Positions 16,444 to 25,026 of a stretch of DNA of 64,000 nt are shown piece by piece. How positions within the stretch are numbered: position 1 is the first letter of the stretch; every line of letters begins with the position of its first letter. The DNA is taken from assembly GCA_002396485.1 (NCBI GenBank), contig DGXZ01000046.1, positions 72,172 to 136,171 on the forward strand, written 5' to 3'. The translations under genes and the position numbers were made by a program. A model generated the notes under the pieces. That model made no database searches, was not told where the DNA came from, and saw nothing but the letters and a program-made list of their open reading frames with translations. Source of the DNA: Spartobacteria bacterium UBA5019 (GTDB lineage Bacteria; Verrucomicrobiota; Verrucomicrobiia; Chthoniobacterales; Terrimicrobiaceae).

Positions 16444-17523
16444 CTAGTCGCCAAACGAGATTTCGACGGCGCGGGCGTGTTCCACCAATTGGCCGCCGGG
16501 ATCGACGCGGCGCATTTTGTGGACGGCATCGGAGATTGGGACGGCGCAGGTGGAGTGATTTTTGTAGCTTACCATCGAGCCGAATTTTCCTTCCTCGAGA
16601 AGCTGAACGGCTTTGATGCCGAAGCGGGTGCCGAGGATACGGTCGAGCATGGTGGGAGCGCCTCCGCGCTGGAGATGGCCGAGGACGCAGGTGCGAACTT
16701 CCTTTCCTGTGCGATTGCCGATTTCGCGCCCGACGATTTCCGCAATGCCCCCGAGGCGACTTTCTCCAATGGCAGATTGGAGACGGGAAACCCTTCCATC
16801 CCTCGGTTTCGCTCCCTCGGCGACGACGACCATCGTGCATTTGGCGCCTTCCTTTTCCCGGCGCAGGACCTCGGCGGCCACTTTGGAAAATTCAAAGGGG
16901 ATCTCTGGAATGAGAATGATGTCTGCACCACCTGCGAGTCCTCCGTGGAGGGCGATCCAGCCGGCATGGCGCCCCATGACTTCGATCACCATGACGCGTT
17001 TGTGGCTCGTGGCGGTGGTGTGGAGTCGGTCGAGGGAGCTGGCAACGCATTCGACAGCGGAGTCGAAGCCGAATGTCGTATCGGTGGCCTCGAGGTCGTT
17101 ATCGATGGTTTTTGGAACCCCGATGACTGGCAGCCCTGCGTGGTGCATCTGAAGAGCTGTGTTCAGGGATCCATCTCCACCGACGACAATGAGTCCGTGG
17201 AGATTCAATGTTTGAAATGTTTGGCGTGTTTTGCCGAGAACCTCTGCCGGGATAAAAGAGCCCTGGCGGCCATTGCCGCGCGAGATGAATTGTCCTTTGT
17301 TGACGGTCCCGAGGAGGGTTCCCCCGAGGTGCATGATGCCTGCAGTGGCGCGGCGGTCCAGCACGACATGGGTCATGGGAGTGAGCAGGCCTTCGAAGCC
17401 GTCCTGAAAGCCGATGAGTTCCCAGCCGAGTTTCTCGGAGGCGCGGCTGGCGGCGCGGAGCACGGCGTTGAGGCCGGGGCAGTCGCCGCCGCTGGTCAGA
17501 ATTCCAATGCGTTTGCGCTCCAT
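16444..17523 (-). CDS. pfkA: 6-phosphofructokinase, probably ATP-dependent
   Basis: Phosphorylates fructose 6-phosphate in glycolysis. 359 residues. GILTSGGDCPGLNAVLR binds the phosphate donor, VVGGDGSLNTA has Gly at the position that separates ATP users (Gly) from PPi users (Asp), and PKTIDNDLEATDTTFG carries Lys where E. coli PfkA has Gly. This Gly/Lys combination is known from the group III (actinobacterial-type) ATP enzymes. MGRHAGWIALHGG and GHLQRGGAPT complete the fold. A second, PPi-type enzyme is encoded at 25603. The donor is inferred from these two residues only. Confidence 0.88.
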   Translation of the reverse strand: MERKRIGILTSGGDCPGLNAVLRAASRASEKLGWELIGFQDGFEGLLTPMTHVVLDRRATAGIMHLGGTLLGTVNKGQFISRGNGRQGSFIPAEVLGKTRQTFQTLNLHGLIVVGGDGSLNTALQMHHAGLPVIGVPKTIDNDLEATDTTFGFDSAVECVASSLDRLHTTATSHKRVMVIEVMGRHAGWIALHGGLAGGADIILIPEIPFEFSKVAAEVLRREKEGAKCTMVVVAEGAKPRDGRVSRLQSAIGESRLGGIAEIVGREIGNRTGKEVRTCVLGHLQRGGAPTMLDRILGTRFGIKAVQLLEEGKFGSMVSYKNHSTCAVPISDAVHKMRRVDPGGQLVEHARAVEISFGD

Positions 17524-17532
17524 GGAAGCGGC

Positions 17533-18450
17533 TTAGAGACTGGTTGATTTCTTCGTCGGGCGGCCTGCTGCAGCCCAGGCGTCGTAGAGTCTCCAGCCTT
17601 GCGTTACGAGGGCTTGTCCCTCGCCGAAGCGGTTCGGGGAATTCAGGACCACGACATTGATGCGGCGCGGGGTGATGAAGACCGTTTCACCCTCGCGCTG
17701 GGATTCCGGGGAGCGGGTGGATGAGAGGATGACGCAATCTCCCGCGCGGCGGGTGCGGCCGGTTTTGACACCGTCGATGCCATCTTTGCCGAGAAGTTCG
17801 TTGGTGTTGTTGATTTCGATAGGCATGTCGATTCCACCCCGGAAGATGTGAATCTGACGGGATTTTTGTGACACATAGAAAGAGAATCCTGCATTGTTGT
17901 AGGCGTAGCGGACGAGACGGGCGAGGTCCTCTGCGGTCGAGTAGGGAGTCGCAATATCGGTGCGGTGATCCATTCCCGAGGGGTTGAGAAAAAGCGTTCG
18001 CTTCATGAACAGCGTCCGGGCGAGAGCGTTCATGTGGGCGACGAAATTTTCCACAGGAGGGAGTTCTTCGCGATTGGCGACCTGGGCACCGATGTGCTGC
18101 GCAAGGGTGTGCGCGGCGATGTTATCCGAGGCAAGAAGTGCGCAATAGATGAGGTCGCGCAGGCTCACCGAGTCGCCGGGTTGAAGGCCGACTGTGCTCA
18201 CAGCTCCCTCTATCATTGCGTTGGCTGGGACCTCGGCGAGTGCTGCAAGGTCGGCTTTGTTGAGGTCCGCCCAGTCGAGCGCCACGAGCGCCGTGGCGAT
18301 CTTGGTCAGGCTGGCAATCTGGACTTTGGCATTCTTGTTTTTGGAATCCAGAATAGTCCCCGTCTGGTTGTCGACGATGATGTAGCTCTCAGCGGCCTGT
18401 GAGGACCAAAGGAACGCGCTGAGAAGAGTGGTGATGATGAGTTTTTTCAT
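17533..18450 (-). CDS. D-alanyl-D-alanine carboxypeptidase (PBP5/6-like)
   Basis: Periplasmic serine peptidase that trims peptidoglycan stem peptides. 305 residues with signal peptide MKKLIITTLLSAFLWSSQAA. Catalytic motifs: SxxK as ASLTKIATALV (about residue 47), SxN as LLASDNIAAHTL, and KTG as VKTGRTRRAGD. The length fits a single S11 domain without the longer membrane-anchoring tail of E. coli PBP5. It lies nine bases upstream of pfkA on the same strand (they may be co-transcribed, carboxypeptidase first) and diverges from trpS. Confidence 0.9.
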   Translation of the reverse strand: MKKLIITTLLSAFLWSSQAAESYIIVDNQTGTILDSKNKNAKVQIASLTKIATALVALDWADLNKADLAALAEVPANAMIEGAVSTVGLQPGDSVSLRDLIYCALLASDNIAAHTLAQHIGAQVANREELPPVENFVAHMNALARTLFMKRTLFLNPSGMDHRTDIATPYSTAEDLARLVRYAYNNAGFSFYVSQKSRQIHIFRGGIDMPIEINNTNELLGKDGIDGVKTGRTRRAGDCVILSSTRSPESQREGETVFITPRRINVVVLNSPNRFGEGQALVTQGWRLYDAWAAAGRPTKKSTSL

Positions 18451-18566
18451 AGCACTTGTTGCGTGAAAAGCAGTTTTGGCGCGACGATAGCGGCAGGGGA
18501 TGCCGATTCAAATTCTTTTCAAAAAAGAAGGATTTCCCCGGCGGGCGGACGTGGTATTCACGCCTG

Positions 18567-19535
18567 ATGCGTATTCTTTCCGGCATCCAACCTTCGGGAA
18601 CCCTTCACCTGGGAAATTATTTTGGCATGATGAAGCCTGCGATCGAGCTGCAGGATCAGGGTGAGGCTTACTATTTCATAGCGGATCTTCATGCCCTCAC
18701 GAGCGTGCACGATGCCGCCGCGCTGCGGGCCAATGTGCGGGAATTGGCGGTGGACTTTCTCGCCTGCGGACTTGATCCCGCACGGGCTGTTTTCTTTCGG
18801 CAATCGGACGTTCCCGCCGTCACCGAGTTGTCCTGGATTCTCAGCACGGTGACTCCCATGGGCCTTCTGGAGCGTTGCCACTCGTTCAAGGACAAGACAG
18901 CTCGCGGCTTGGGGGCCTCGCATGGCTTGTTTGCGTATCCGGTGCTCATGGCTGCTGACATTTTGATTTGCGACAGTGACCTGGTTCCTGTCGGGAAAGA
19001 CCAGAAACAGCATTTGGAGGTCACGCGCGATATCGCGGTGAAGATGAACGAGACATACGGGGAGATTTTCAAACTTCCGCAACCGAGTATTCGTGACGAG
19101 ACGGCTGTTGTGCCTGGTCTGGATGGGGCGAAGATGAGCAAGAGTTACCACAATACGATTGAAATTTTCGCCCCCGAGGCGGCCCTGCGGAAAAAAATTA
19201 TGGGTATCAAAACCGATTCGACGCCGGTCGAGTCGCCCAAGTCCACCGAGGGGTCCGTGATTCTGGATCTCTATAAGCTCGTGGCCTCACCGGGGGATTA
19301 CCAGGAAATGGTTGATGCGTTCTTGAATGGTGGGACGGGGTATGGAGATCTCAAGAAACGGCTCTTCGCTGGGATATGGGAATACTTCGCGCCCTTCCGC
19401 GTGAGGCGTGAGGAGATTTTAGCCGATGTCGCTTTTGTTGATCGGGTGCTAGCCGATGGGGCCGAGAAGGCGCGCGAGGTTTCAGATCGGGTGATGAAGC
19501 GCGTGCGGGCGGCTGTAGGGATTGGGGGGTGCTGA
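18567..19535 (+). CDS. trpS: Tryptophanyl-tRNA synthetase
   Basis: Charges tRNA-Trp. 322 residues. The class I HIGH motif is PSGTLHLGNY (residues 9-18) and the KMSKS motif is GAKMSKS (about 192). The Trp-binding region DLHALTS and the DILICDSDLVPVGKDQKQHLE segment are also present. The open frame begins at 18456, but MRILSGIQPSGTLHLG is the family N-terminus. The gene diverges from the carboxypeptidase gene across about 115 bases. Confidence 0.96.
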   Translation: MRILSGIQPSGTLHLGNYFGMMKPAIELQDQGEAYYFIADLHALTSVHDAAALRANVRELAVDFLACGLDPARAVFFRQSDVPAVTELSWILSTVTPMGLLERCHSFKDKTARGLGASHGLFAYPVLMAADILICDSDLVPVGKDQKQHLEVTRDIAVKMNETYGEIFKLPQPSIRDETAVVPGLDGAKMSKSYHNTIEIFAPEAALRKKIMGIKTDSTPVESPKSTEGSVILDLYKLVASPGDYQEMVDAFLNGGTGYGDLKKRLFAGIWEYFAPFRVRREEILADVAFVDRVLADGAEKAREVSDRVMKRVRAAVGIGGC

Positions 19536-19570
19536 GGGAGGAGGGCGGTGGCGGAAAGTGGTTTCTGCGG

Positions 19571-19680
19571 CTTTTTGTGAATTGAAAATGGGCCATGCCG
19601 GAGGAAGGCTCTCCCAGGGGCACCAGGCGCGCTGCCGCGCGGATTATTTGTGGGAGGGTCAGCGTCTCGCCTGACCCAAA
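19571..19680. repeat. Structured repeat, modules 1 and 2 together (copy B)
   Basis: Module 1 (TTTTTGTGAATTGAAAATGG onward, then the GGGCC/GGCTC and CGCGCTGCCGCGCG hairpins) directly followed by module 2 (GGGTCAG-CGTCTCGC-CTGACCC). This is the only place where both modules are adjacent and complete. It lies in the gap between the convergent trpS and long greA. Confidence 0.8.
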
Positions 19681-19776
19681 AAATGAATACGGTGGGCGGT
19701 TTTTGGAGACGGAATGGAGGCGTGCAAGGAATGGCGAGGGCGGTGCGAGGCAAAAGGGGGGCTGGTTTGTGTTTCG

Positions 19777-19850
19777 GCGCGTTTTGTGAATTGAAAATGG
19801 GCCATGCCGGAGGAAGGCCCTCCCAGGGGCACGAGGCGCGCTGCCGCGCG
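19777..19850. repeat. Structured repeat, module 1 (copy C)
   Basis: Second module 1 copy in the same 373-base gap (19536-19908), over 90% identical by eye to copies A and B. The rest of the gap shows no coding frame with support. Confidence 0.8.
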
Positions 19851-19908
19851 CGCAGCAAAAAGCGGATGTCTCCTTGCGGCGGCATCCGCTTTGGAATTTT
19901 TATCAGTG

Positions 19909-21795
19909 TCAGTTGGCCGTGGCCATTCCTGCAGGAATGACGTGGACCTTTGAGCTGAGGAGTTCGAGATCGGTGAAGGCTTTGATCGACTCGATGGTTG
20001 TCTTGCGTGTGCCGTGTTCGCCAGGAAGTTCCAGGGTGGCTCCTTCGGCGGCGCCGAGGAGGGCCTGGCCGACGCCGGCTTTGTAGGAAACGATGCCGAG
20101 GTCGGGGGCACTATCCCACGCTCCGAGGATGCTGAAGGTTTCCTTGGAGCCGTCCTCGTTTTTGACCGTGACGACGGTTCCGATGGAAACCGTGGCTGTT
20201 GATGGATTTTCGAAGTTTGTTCCGCGGGCGATGACTAGGTCGCGTTCCATCTCGGCGCGGCGGCGTTGGAGGACGCGCTGGTGCTCCTTGGCGGCCTTGA
20301 ATCCTGCGTTTTCGCGGAGATCGCCCTGTTCCTTGGCGATGTTGATGTCGCGGAGGTTTTGCGGGATTTCCTTGGTGATGAGGTTGTCGAGTTCGGCTTT
20401 GCGTTTTTCAAGGCTGGACCAGGAGACGATGAGGTTATCGGCTTTCTCTTCTTCTTGATGTGCGCCGGTGATCATGCTCTGGGTATCCGGGTAGAGCTTG
20501 ACGATGCGGGCCATGAGCGAGCGCTTGGAGAGGTCTTCAATCGCCGGAGTGAGCAGGAGTTTCCGCATGGAGTCGCGAACGACATCGCGGCTGGCTCCGA
20601 TGAGGAGGTCGCCGATGAGGTCTCCGTCGTCAATGAGGAGGTCCTTGAGGCGCGAGGTGCGTTTTTCGGCGAGGAGGTCCGCCTCGAGGGCGCTGAAAAC
20701 GGCAGCGAGAAGCTCGGCGTTGAAGAGGGCGGGGAAGCGTTTGTCGCGCTCTTTGCAGAGCCAGATGAGCATTTCAGAGGAAATCGAGCGTTCACTGATC
20801 CATTTTTCCACGATGGCTTGGAATTGCTCCTTGCGTTTGTGTTTTTCAAACAGGCGGCAGATGTCTGAAATCAGTCGGGCGCCGGCGGTGGGTAGGAGGG
20901 CGATGGCTTTGTCGCCCCAGACTTCGCCGAATGCGGGTTCGAGGGCTTCGAGAACGCGTTTTTCCTTCGATCCGGGGATGGACTCCAGAATTTGTCCAAG
21001 TTTTCCAGGTTCGGAGGCGATGATATTGGCGATGGTGGGAGATTCGGCTCCAGCTTGGAGATTGGGGAATTTCTCAAGCAGGTCATCGCGGGCGATGAGA
21101 ATCTCAATGGCCGATGTGGGATTGAGGCGGCGGGCGCGCAGGGCGGCCTCTTCGATGAGCGTGACAACGCTTTGGAGTTCATCCTGGCTGCCTGCGAGGT
21201 CGTCGAGGGATTTTGAAATCTCTTCGAGAGCAAGAACCTGATCGCGCGTGTGGCGTGCGGATCGGAATCCATCGAGGAGACGCGATCCCGAATTCACCGG
21301 GGTTTCCAGCAGCACATAGGGATCGGTTTTTTTGGCTGGCATGCCAAATTGGCCGTCGGACTTCATTTTCTTCCGGGCGGCATCCCACCAGCGTTTGGTG
21401 GCGGCGGCGTCGAACACGCCGGGGCTTAGAGCGGACGAGATCTGGTCGCTTGTGGCTTTCCCGCCGAAGTCTGTGAGGATTTTTTTGATCAGCTCGGAAG
21501 AGTCGGATTTTGCGAGTTCGCGAATGCTGTCCGGATTGGTCTCACGCTGCGCGAGGATGTGGTCCTCGGGGATCGGCGTAAGGGTTTCAGCCGCATAGAC
21601 GGCCTGCATGGGGTGGTTTTTCTTGGTCTTGAAATCAATCAGGACCTGGCCGGCGAGGAGGTTCCATTCCGCGACACGTCCGAAGCCCCAGCTCTTGTGG
21701 GTGCAGTAGGATCCGGGCGTGAGGCGGGCGAGCCTGTCGGCAGTTTTCTTATCGAGGGCGCCGCTCTCAACGGCTTGGGCGAGTTCATCTGTCAT
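19909..21795 (-). CDS. greA: Long GreA-type transcription factor with large N-terminal domain
   Basis: 628 residues, against about 158 in E. coli GreA. The C-terminal 160 residues are GreA-like: a coiled coil with GDLRENAGFKAAKEH at its tip (the Asp and Glu that promote RNA cleavage by stalled RNA polymerase are kept) and a C-terminal domain VSIGTVVTVKN...LGAAEGATLELPG. The first 450 residues are a mostly helical region with no clear motif, beginning MTDELAQAVESGALDKKTAD and including THKSWGFGRVAEWN. Chlamydial GreA proteins are similarly long, so this is likely a lineage feature. The frame is open to 21900, but the ATG at 21795 is the better start. Confidence 0.85.
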   Translation of the reverse strand: MTDELAQAVESGALDKKTADRLARLTPGSYCTHKSWGFGRVAEWNLLAGQVLIDFKTKKNHPMQAVYAAETLTPIPEDHILAQRETNPDSIRELAKSDSSELIKKILTDFGGKATSDQISSALSPGVFDAAATKRWWDAARKKMKSDGQFGMPAKKTDPYVLLETPVNSGSRLLDGFRSARHTRDQVLALEEISKSLDDLAGSQDELQSVVTLIEEAALRARRLNPTSAIEILIARDDLLEKFPNLQAGAESPTIANIIASEPGKLGQILESIPGSKEKRVLEALEPAFGEVWGDKAIALLPTAGARLISDICRLFEKHKRKEQFQAIVEKWISERSISSEMLIWLCKERDKRFPALFNAELLAAVFSALEADLLAEKRTSRLKDLLIDDGDLIGDLLIGASRDVVRDSMRKLLLTPAIEDLSKRSLMARIVKLYPDTQSMITGAHQEEEKADNLIVSWSSLEKRKAELDNLITKEIPQNLRDINIAKEQGDLRENAGFKAAKEHQRVLQRRRAEMERDLVIARGTNFENPSTATVSIGTVVTVKNEDGSKETFSILGAWDSAPDLGIVSYKAGVGQALLGAAEGATLELPGEHGTRKTTIESIKAFTDLELLSSKVHVIPAGMATAN

Positions 21796-21911
21796 CCCCT
21801 CTGTTGTCACAGAAAACCCCCTATTGATGCAAGGGGAAGAAAAACGAGGCTTCCTGTGAACGGTGAAGTTTTCCCTTGCGGGTTCGGGCGGTCGCGGCAA
21901 TGTCTGCGGCC

Positions 21912-22526
21912 ATGAGCAAAAATGAGGAACAGGTGTTGGTGGTGAAACGGGAATTTTTTGACGGCCTGGGAAGCTTTCAGGGCCTGTGTCGGAGGGTGGA
22001 TGACTACCTGCCTGCCTTCATGAAAAAGGAGAACAACTTCTTCGTGCCTCGCGGCGAGGCGGAGGAGGATCCCTCGCTCAAGCAGATCATCCCTTACGCC
22101 GTATTCCGGCATGGTGGGCGCATCCTGCACTACACACGCGGTGCGAAATCCGGCGAGAAGCGACTGGTTGCAAAATCCTCGATCGGCATTGGCGGCCACG
22201 TGAATGACACAGATGAATGCCAGCACTTCGATCAAGCGACTTACCACAATGCCGTGAAGCGCGAGATCAGTGAGGAACTGCGACTCGGCGGCGACTTCAC
22301 CGAGCGGGCGGTTGCTTTGATCAACGACGACTCCAGCGAGGTTGGGCGCGTGCACCTGGGTATCGTGCATATCGTCGATTTGGAAAATGACAGCGTGAGT
22401 GCCGGAGAGAAGGCGATTGCCGAGTTGGGCTTTGCGACGCGTGCAGAGTTGCTGGCGCGGCGCGATGCTTTCGAAACCTGGTCGCAGATCGTGCTCGACG
22501 GGTTGGACGAACTGGATGTCTTTTAG
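21912..22526 (+). CDS. NUDIX-like phosphohydrolase
   Basis: 204 residues. The N-terminal half (VLVVKREFFDGLGSFQG...FVPRGEAEEDPSLKQIIPYAVF) resembles proteins that pair a small sensing region with a NUDIX fold. The NUDIX box is SIGIGGHVND followed, after an insertion, by YHNAVKREISEELRL, which keeps the REIxEEL core. Substrate unknown. Two ATGs, 21900 and 21912, are possible; the second is followed by the more conserved-looking MSKNEEQVLVV. kdsD starts 33 bases downstream on the same strand. Confidence 0.65.
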   Translation: MSKNEEQVLVVKREFFDGLGSFQGLCRRVDDYLPAFMKKENNFFVPRGEAEEDPSLKQIIPYAVFRHGGRILHYTRGAKSGEKRLVAKSSIGIGGHVNDTDECQHFDQATYHNAVKREISEELRLGGDFTERAVALINDDSSEVGRVHLGIVHIVDLENDSVSAGEKAIAELGFATRAELLARRDAFETWSQIVLDGLDELDVF

Positions 22527-22559
22527 CCTGCGCCCTTGCATGGCGGTGCGGGGTTTCGC

Positions 22560-23543
22560 ATGATTTCCAGCATGGATTATTTGAAGCTGGCGCGTCGTGT
22601 TTTTGAGGTCGAGCTTTCCGAGGTGGAAGCCACAGCGGCGCGCTTGGATGCCAAGTTTGTGGCCGCAGTTGATCTCATCAAAGCGGCAGTCGAGCGCCGG
22701 AACAAAGTCGTCGTCCTTGGCGTCGGAAAATCCGGGAACATCGGTGAAAAAATCGCGGCCACGCTCACCAGCACGGGCAGCACAGCGGTCGTCCTGAATT
22801 CGCTGAACGCCCTGCATGGCGACCTCGGCATCGTTGCCGACGGGGATGTCGTGCTGGCCCTGAGCTACAGCGGTGAGACGCAGGAGTTGCTGGCCGTTCT
22901 GCCCGCCATCGTTCGCTTCGGTTTGCCGATCATTGCAATCACTGGAGATAAAAACTCCTCCCTCGCCAAGGCCGCGCAGGTCGTGCTGGATGTTTCCGTG
23001 ACGCAGGAGGCCTGTCCTTTGAACCTCGCTCCCACATCGAGCACGACGGCCATGCTGGTGCTCGGTGATGCGTTGGCGATGGTATTGCTTGAAAGCAGGG
23101 GGTTTCAAAAAGAGGATTTTGCAAGGTTCCATCCAGGAGGCAGCCTCGGGCGTTCCTTGCTGCTGCGGGTCAACCAAATCATGCGACCGGTCGTGGAGAT
23201 GGCGGTCATCTCGCCGGAGACGCCGATTGTGGAGGCCATTCAGACCATGACATCCAAACGGGCTGGCGCTGCTGTGGTCATCCATCACGACGGCACGCTG
23301 GCCGGCATCTTCACCCATGGCGACTTCGCGAGGCATTTTCCCGACAACCCCGGCATCGGATCGGCTCCTGTGGGAGATTTCATGAGCTTGCGTCCGGTGA
23401 CGGTGGATGGCGACAAGCTCGCTGCCGAGGCGCTTCAAATTTTGGAGCGCCACCGCATCGATGATCTCGTGGTGGTCGATGAACGGCGGCATCCGATCGG
23501 CGTCGTCGATTCGCAAGACCTCACGCGTCTCAAGATCCTTTGA
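22560..23543 (+). CDS. kdsD: Arabinose-5-phosphate isomerase (KdsD/KpsF)
   Basis: Makes D-arabinose 5-phosphate, the precursor of Kdo in lipopolysaccharide. 327 residues. SIS domain: VVVLGVGKSGNIGEKIAATL, HGDLGIV, LALSYSGETQE and PTSSTTAMLVLGDALA. The Lys/His region FHPGGSLGRSLL precedes two CBS domains (IMRPVVEMAVI..., FMSLRPVTVDG...). A second in-frame ATG lies at 22572. Its stop overlaps the TTG start of the next gene by four bases. Confidence 0.93.
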   Translation: MISSMDYLKLARRVFEVELSEVEATAARLDAKFVAAVDLIKAAVERRNKVVVLGVGKSGNIGEKIAATLTSTGSTAVVLNSLNALHGDLGIVADGDVVLALSYSGETQELLAVLPAIVRFGLPIIAITGDKNSSLAKAAQVVLDVSVTQEACPLNLAPTSSTTAMLVLGDALAMVLLESRGFQKEDFARFHPGGSLGRSLLLRVNQIMRPVVEMAVISPETPIVEAIQTMTSKRAGAAVVIHHDGTLAGIFTHGDFARHFPDNPGIGSAPVGDFMSLRPVTVDGDKLAAEALQILERHRIDDLVVVDERRHPIGVVDSQDLTRLKIL

Positions 23544-24112
23544 TCCTGGCCTTCCACAAACCCTATGGCGTGCTCTCGCAGTTCACGCCGGATGGCAGCG
23601 CCAACCGTCCGCTGGCGGAGTTTGGATTTCCGAAAGGGGTTTATCCCATTGGGCGTCTGGATGCGGACTCCGAGGGCCTGTTGTTGCTCTCGGACGAGGC
23701 GCGTTGGAATTTGCGCTTGCTCTCGCCCGCCAATCATGTGGAAAAAACCTACCATGTGCTCGTCGAGCGCTTGCCTGACGAATCGGCTTTGCGCCAACTG
23801 CGCGATGGCGTCGTTCTTGATGGCAAGGCCACGCTGCCGGCAGGTGCGCGGTTTTTGGATCCCCAGCCGGAATTTCCGCCGCGCGATCCCCCGGTTCGCT
23901 TTCGCAAAAATGTGCAGGATTTTTGGATCGAGCTGCGCCTGCGCGAGGGGCGGAATAGGCAGGTGCGGCGCATGACGGCTGCGGTGGGGCATCCCACGCT
24001 GCGGTTGATCCGCGTGGCGATCGGCGGAGTTCGCCTCGGAAGCTTGGCTTGCGGAAGTTGGCGCGAGTTGACTTCTGAGGAACTTCATAGGCTTGCGGCC
24101 AACGGATTGTGA
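23540..24112 (+). CDS. Pseudouridine synthase, RluE/RsuA family
   Basis: Isomerises a uridine in ribosomal RNA. 190 residues. ILAFHKPYGVLSQFTPDG is the family N-terminus, PIGRLDADSEGLLLLS contains the catalytic Asp in the GRLD motif, and EGRNRQVRRMTAAVGHPTLRL is the conserved RNA-binding end. There is no S4 domain, as in RluE (23S U2457 in E. coli). The start codon is TTG at 23540, inside the kdsD stop (TTGA overlap), which suggests translational coupling. Confidence 0.9.
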   Translation: MILAFHKPYGVLSQFTPDGSANRPLAEFGFPKGVYPIGRLDADSEGLLLLSDEARWNLRLLSPANHVEKTYHVLVERLPDESALRQLRDGVVLDGKATLPAGARFLDPQPEFPPRDPPVRFRKNVQDFWIELRLREGRNRQVRRMTAAVGHPTLRLIRVAIGGVRLGSLACGSWRELTSEELHRLAANGL

Positions 24113-24176
24113 ATGATCAAACGACGCTCAGCGCGAGGTCCCGGAGATCGCGTGCGCTCTCCCCGGGGACCAAATT

Positions 24177-24248
24177 CAGACACCCTGACCCGCTGGGACA
24201 TCCAAGCAGCACGGGCTCATTTGTTTTCCTAGCGGATCAGGATGTCTG
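24177..24248. repeat. 22-bp imperfect inverted repeat around a 28-base spacer
   Basis: Left arm (24177-24198) CAGACACCCTGACCCGCTGG plus GA; right arm (24227-24248) is its complement with three differences, all leaving G-U or near-pairs. It could be a long hairpin, an operator, or the ends of a miniature mobile element. No transposase gene is present. Confidence 0.65.
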
Positions 24249-24527
24249 TCGCGGAAACCTAGTAATCGAAAAATGGGGGGTAATGTCGGAATCCATGGCA
24301 CGGGCGATACAGTCGGGGAGTTCGCCGAGTTCCAGAGGCTTGGTGAAGATGGTGACATAGCCGGTTTCTTTGGCCTTTTTTGCACGAAGTTCAGACATCT
24401 TGCTGTCACCCACAAAAAATGGTGGAGAGAGGGAAAAGATGACCCGATCCGAGCGGGAAATCAGTGTCAACACGGGCGAGACGGCCATGCCCCCTTGGCT
24501 TTTGCGTCTCACACGCTTTTTTTCCAA
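24237..24527 (-). pseudogene. Remnant resembling the C-terminal half of a receiver domain
   Basis: A 96-residue frame from a TTG, and open further upstream. The segment SELRAKKAKETG-YVTIFTKP-LELGELPDCIARAM matches alpha4, beta5 (with the conserved Lys-Pro) and alpha5 of response regulators. The first half, with the phosphorylated Asp, is not present. It follows the CheX-like and CheY-like genes on the same strand, so it is probably a decayed third signalling gene. It could also be a small unphosphorylated partner protein. Confidence 0.4.
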
Positions 24528-24612
24528 CTCAGGATTTCTGAAGGTGGCGGTTTTTGGCCCACCATTGGAACGCCTTACAAGGCGGGGTTCATCCGGACAG
24601 ACTGATAAAAAT

Positions 24613-25014
24613 TCAGTGCGCCCTTGCTGTAGCGGCTTTCTGCTTGAGCGTGACTATGCGGGAGACGCGCTCAATGACATTCGCCTCGGTGAAAGGCTTT
24701 ACGATATAGTCGCGGACGCCCATTTTAACGATTTTGAGCACATTCTCCTTGCCCGTCTCGGCGGTGAGCATGATCACGGGAATATCCTTCAGCGAGGGAT
24801 CGGCCTTGAGTTTTCCAAGGCACTCCACGCCATCCATGACGGGCATGGTGATATCGAGCAGGATGACATCTGGCATTTCCTTGGCAGCGACATCGAGTCC
24901 CTCGGCCCCGTTGTTGGCGAAGACCATCTGCACATCATAATCCGCAAAAGATTTTTTGATAAGAGCTTGAATCATTCTACTGTCGTCGACGCTGAGAATT
25001 TTAGGCGAGCTCAT
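24613..25014 (-). CDS. CheY-like single-domain response regulator
   Basis: 133 residues, receiver domain only. KILSVDDSRMIQALI gives the acidic pocket, VILLDITMPVMDG the phospho-accepting Asp (about residue 55), VIMLTAETGKENV the Thr switch residue and RDYIVKPFTEAN the Lys-Pro. No output domain. The gene lies 12 bases downstream of a CheX-like phosphatase, which suggests that CheX dephosphorylates this protein. Confidence 0.92.
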   Translation of the reverse strand: MSSPKILSVDDSRMIQALIKKSFADYDVQMVFANNGAEGLDVAAKEMPDVILLDITMPVMDGVECLGKLKADPSLKDIPVIMLTAETGKENVLKIVKMGVRDYIVKPFTEANVIERVSRIVTLKQKAATARAH

Positions 25015-25026
25015 TTGATGTATTTT

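Larger units (their letters stand above)
24113..24612. other. 500-base low-coding region with inverted repeat and gene remnant
   Basis: Between the pseudouridine synthase stop and the response-regulator stop. It contains the inverted repeat at 24177-24248 and a minus-strand frame resembling the second half of a receiver domain. Nothing on the plus strand has support. Confidence 0.5.

Noticed and set aside
24177..24248. Complete insertion sequence
   Set aside because: The arms enclose only 28 bases and no transposase frame; at most a miniature element.
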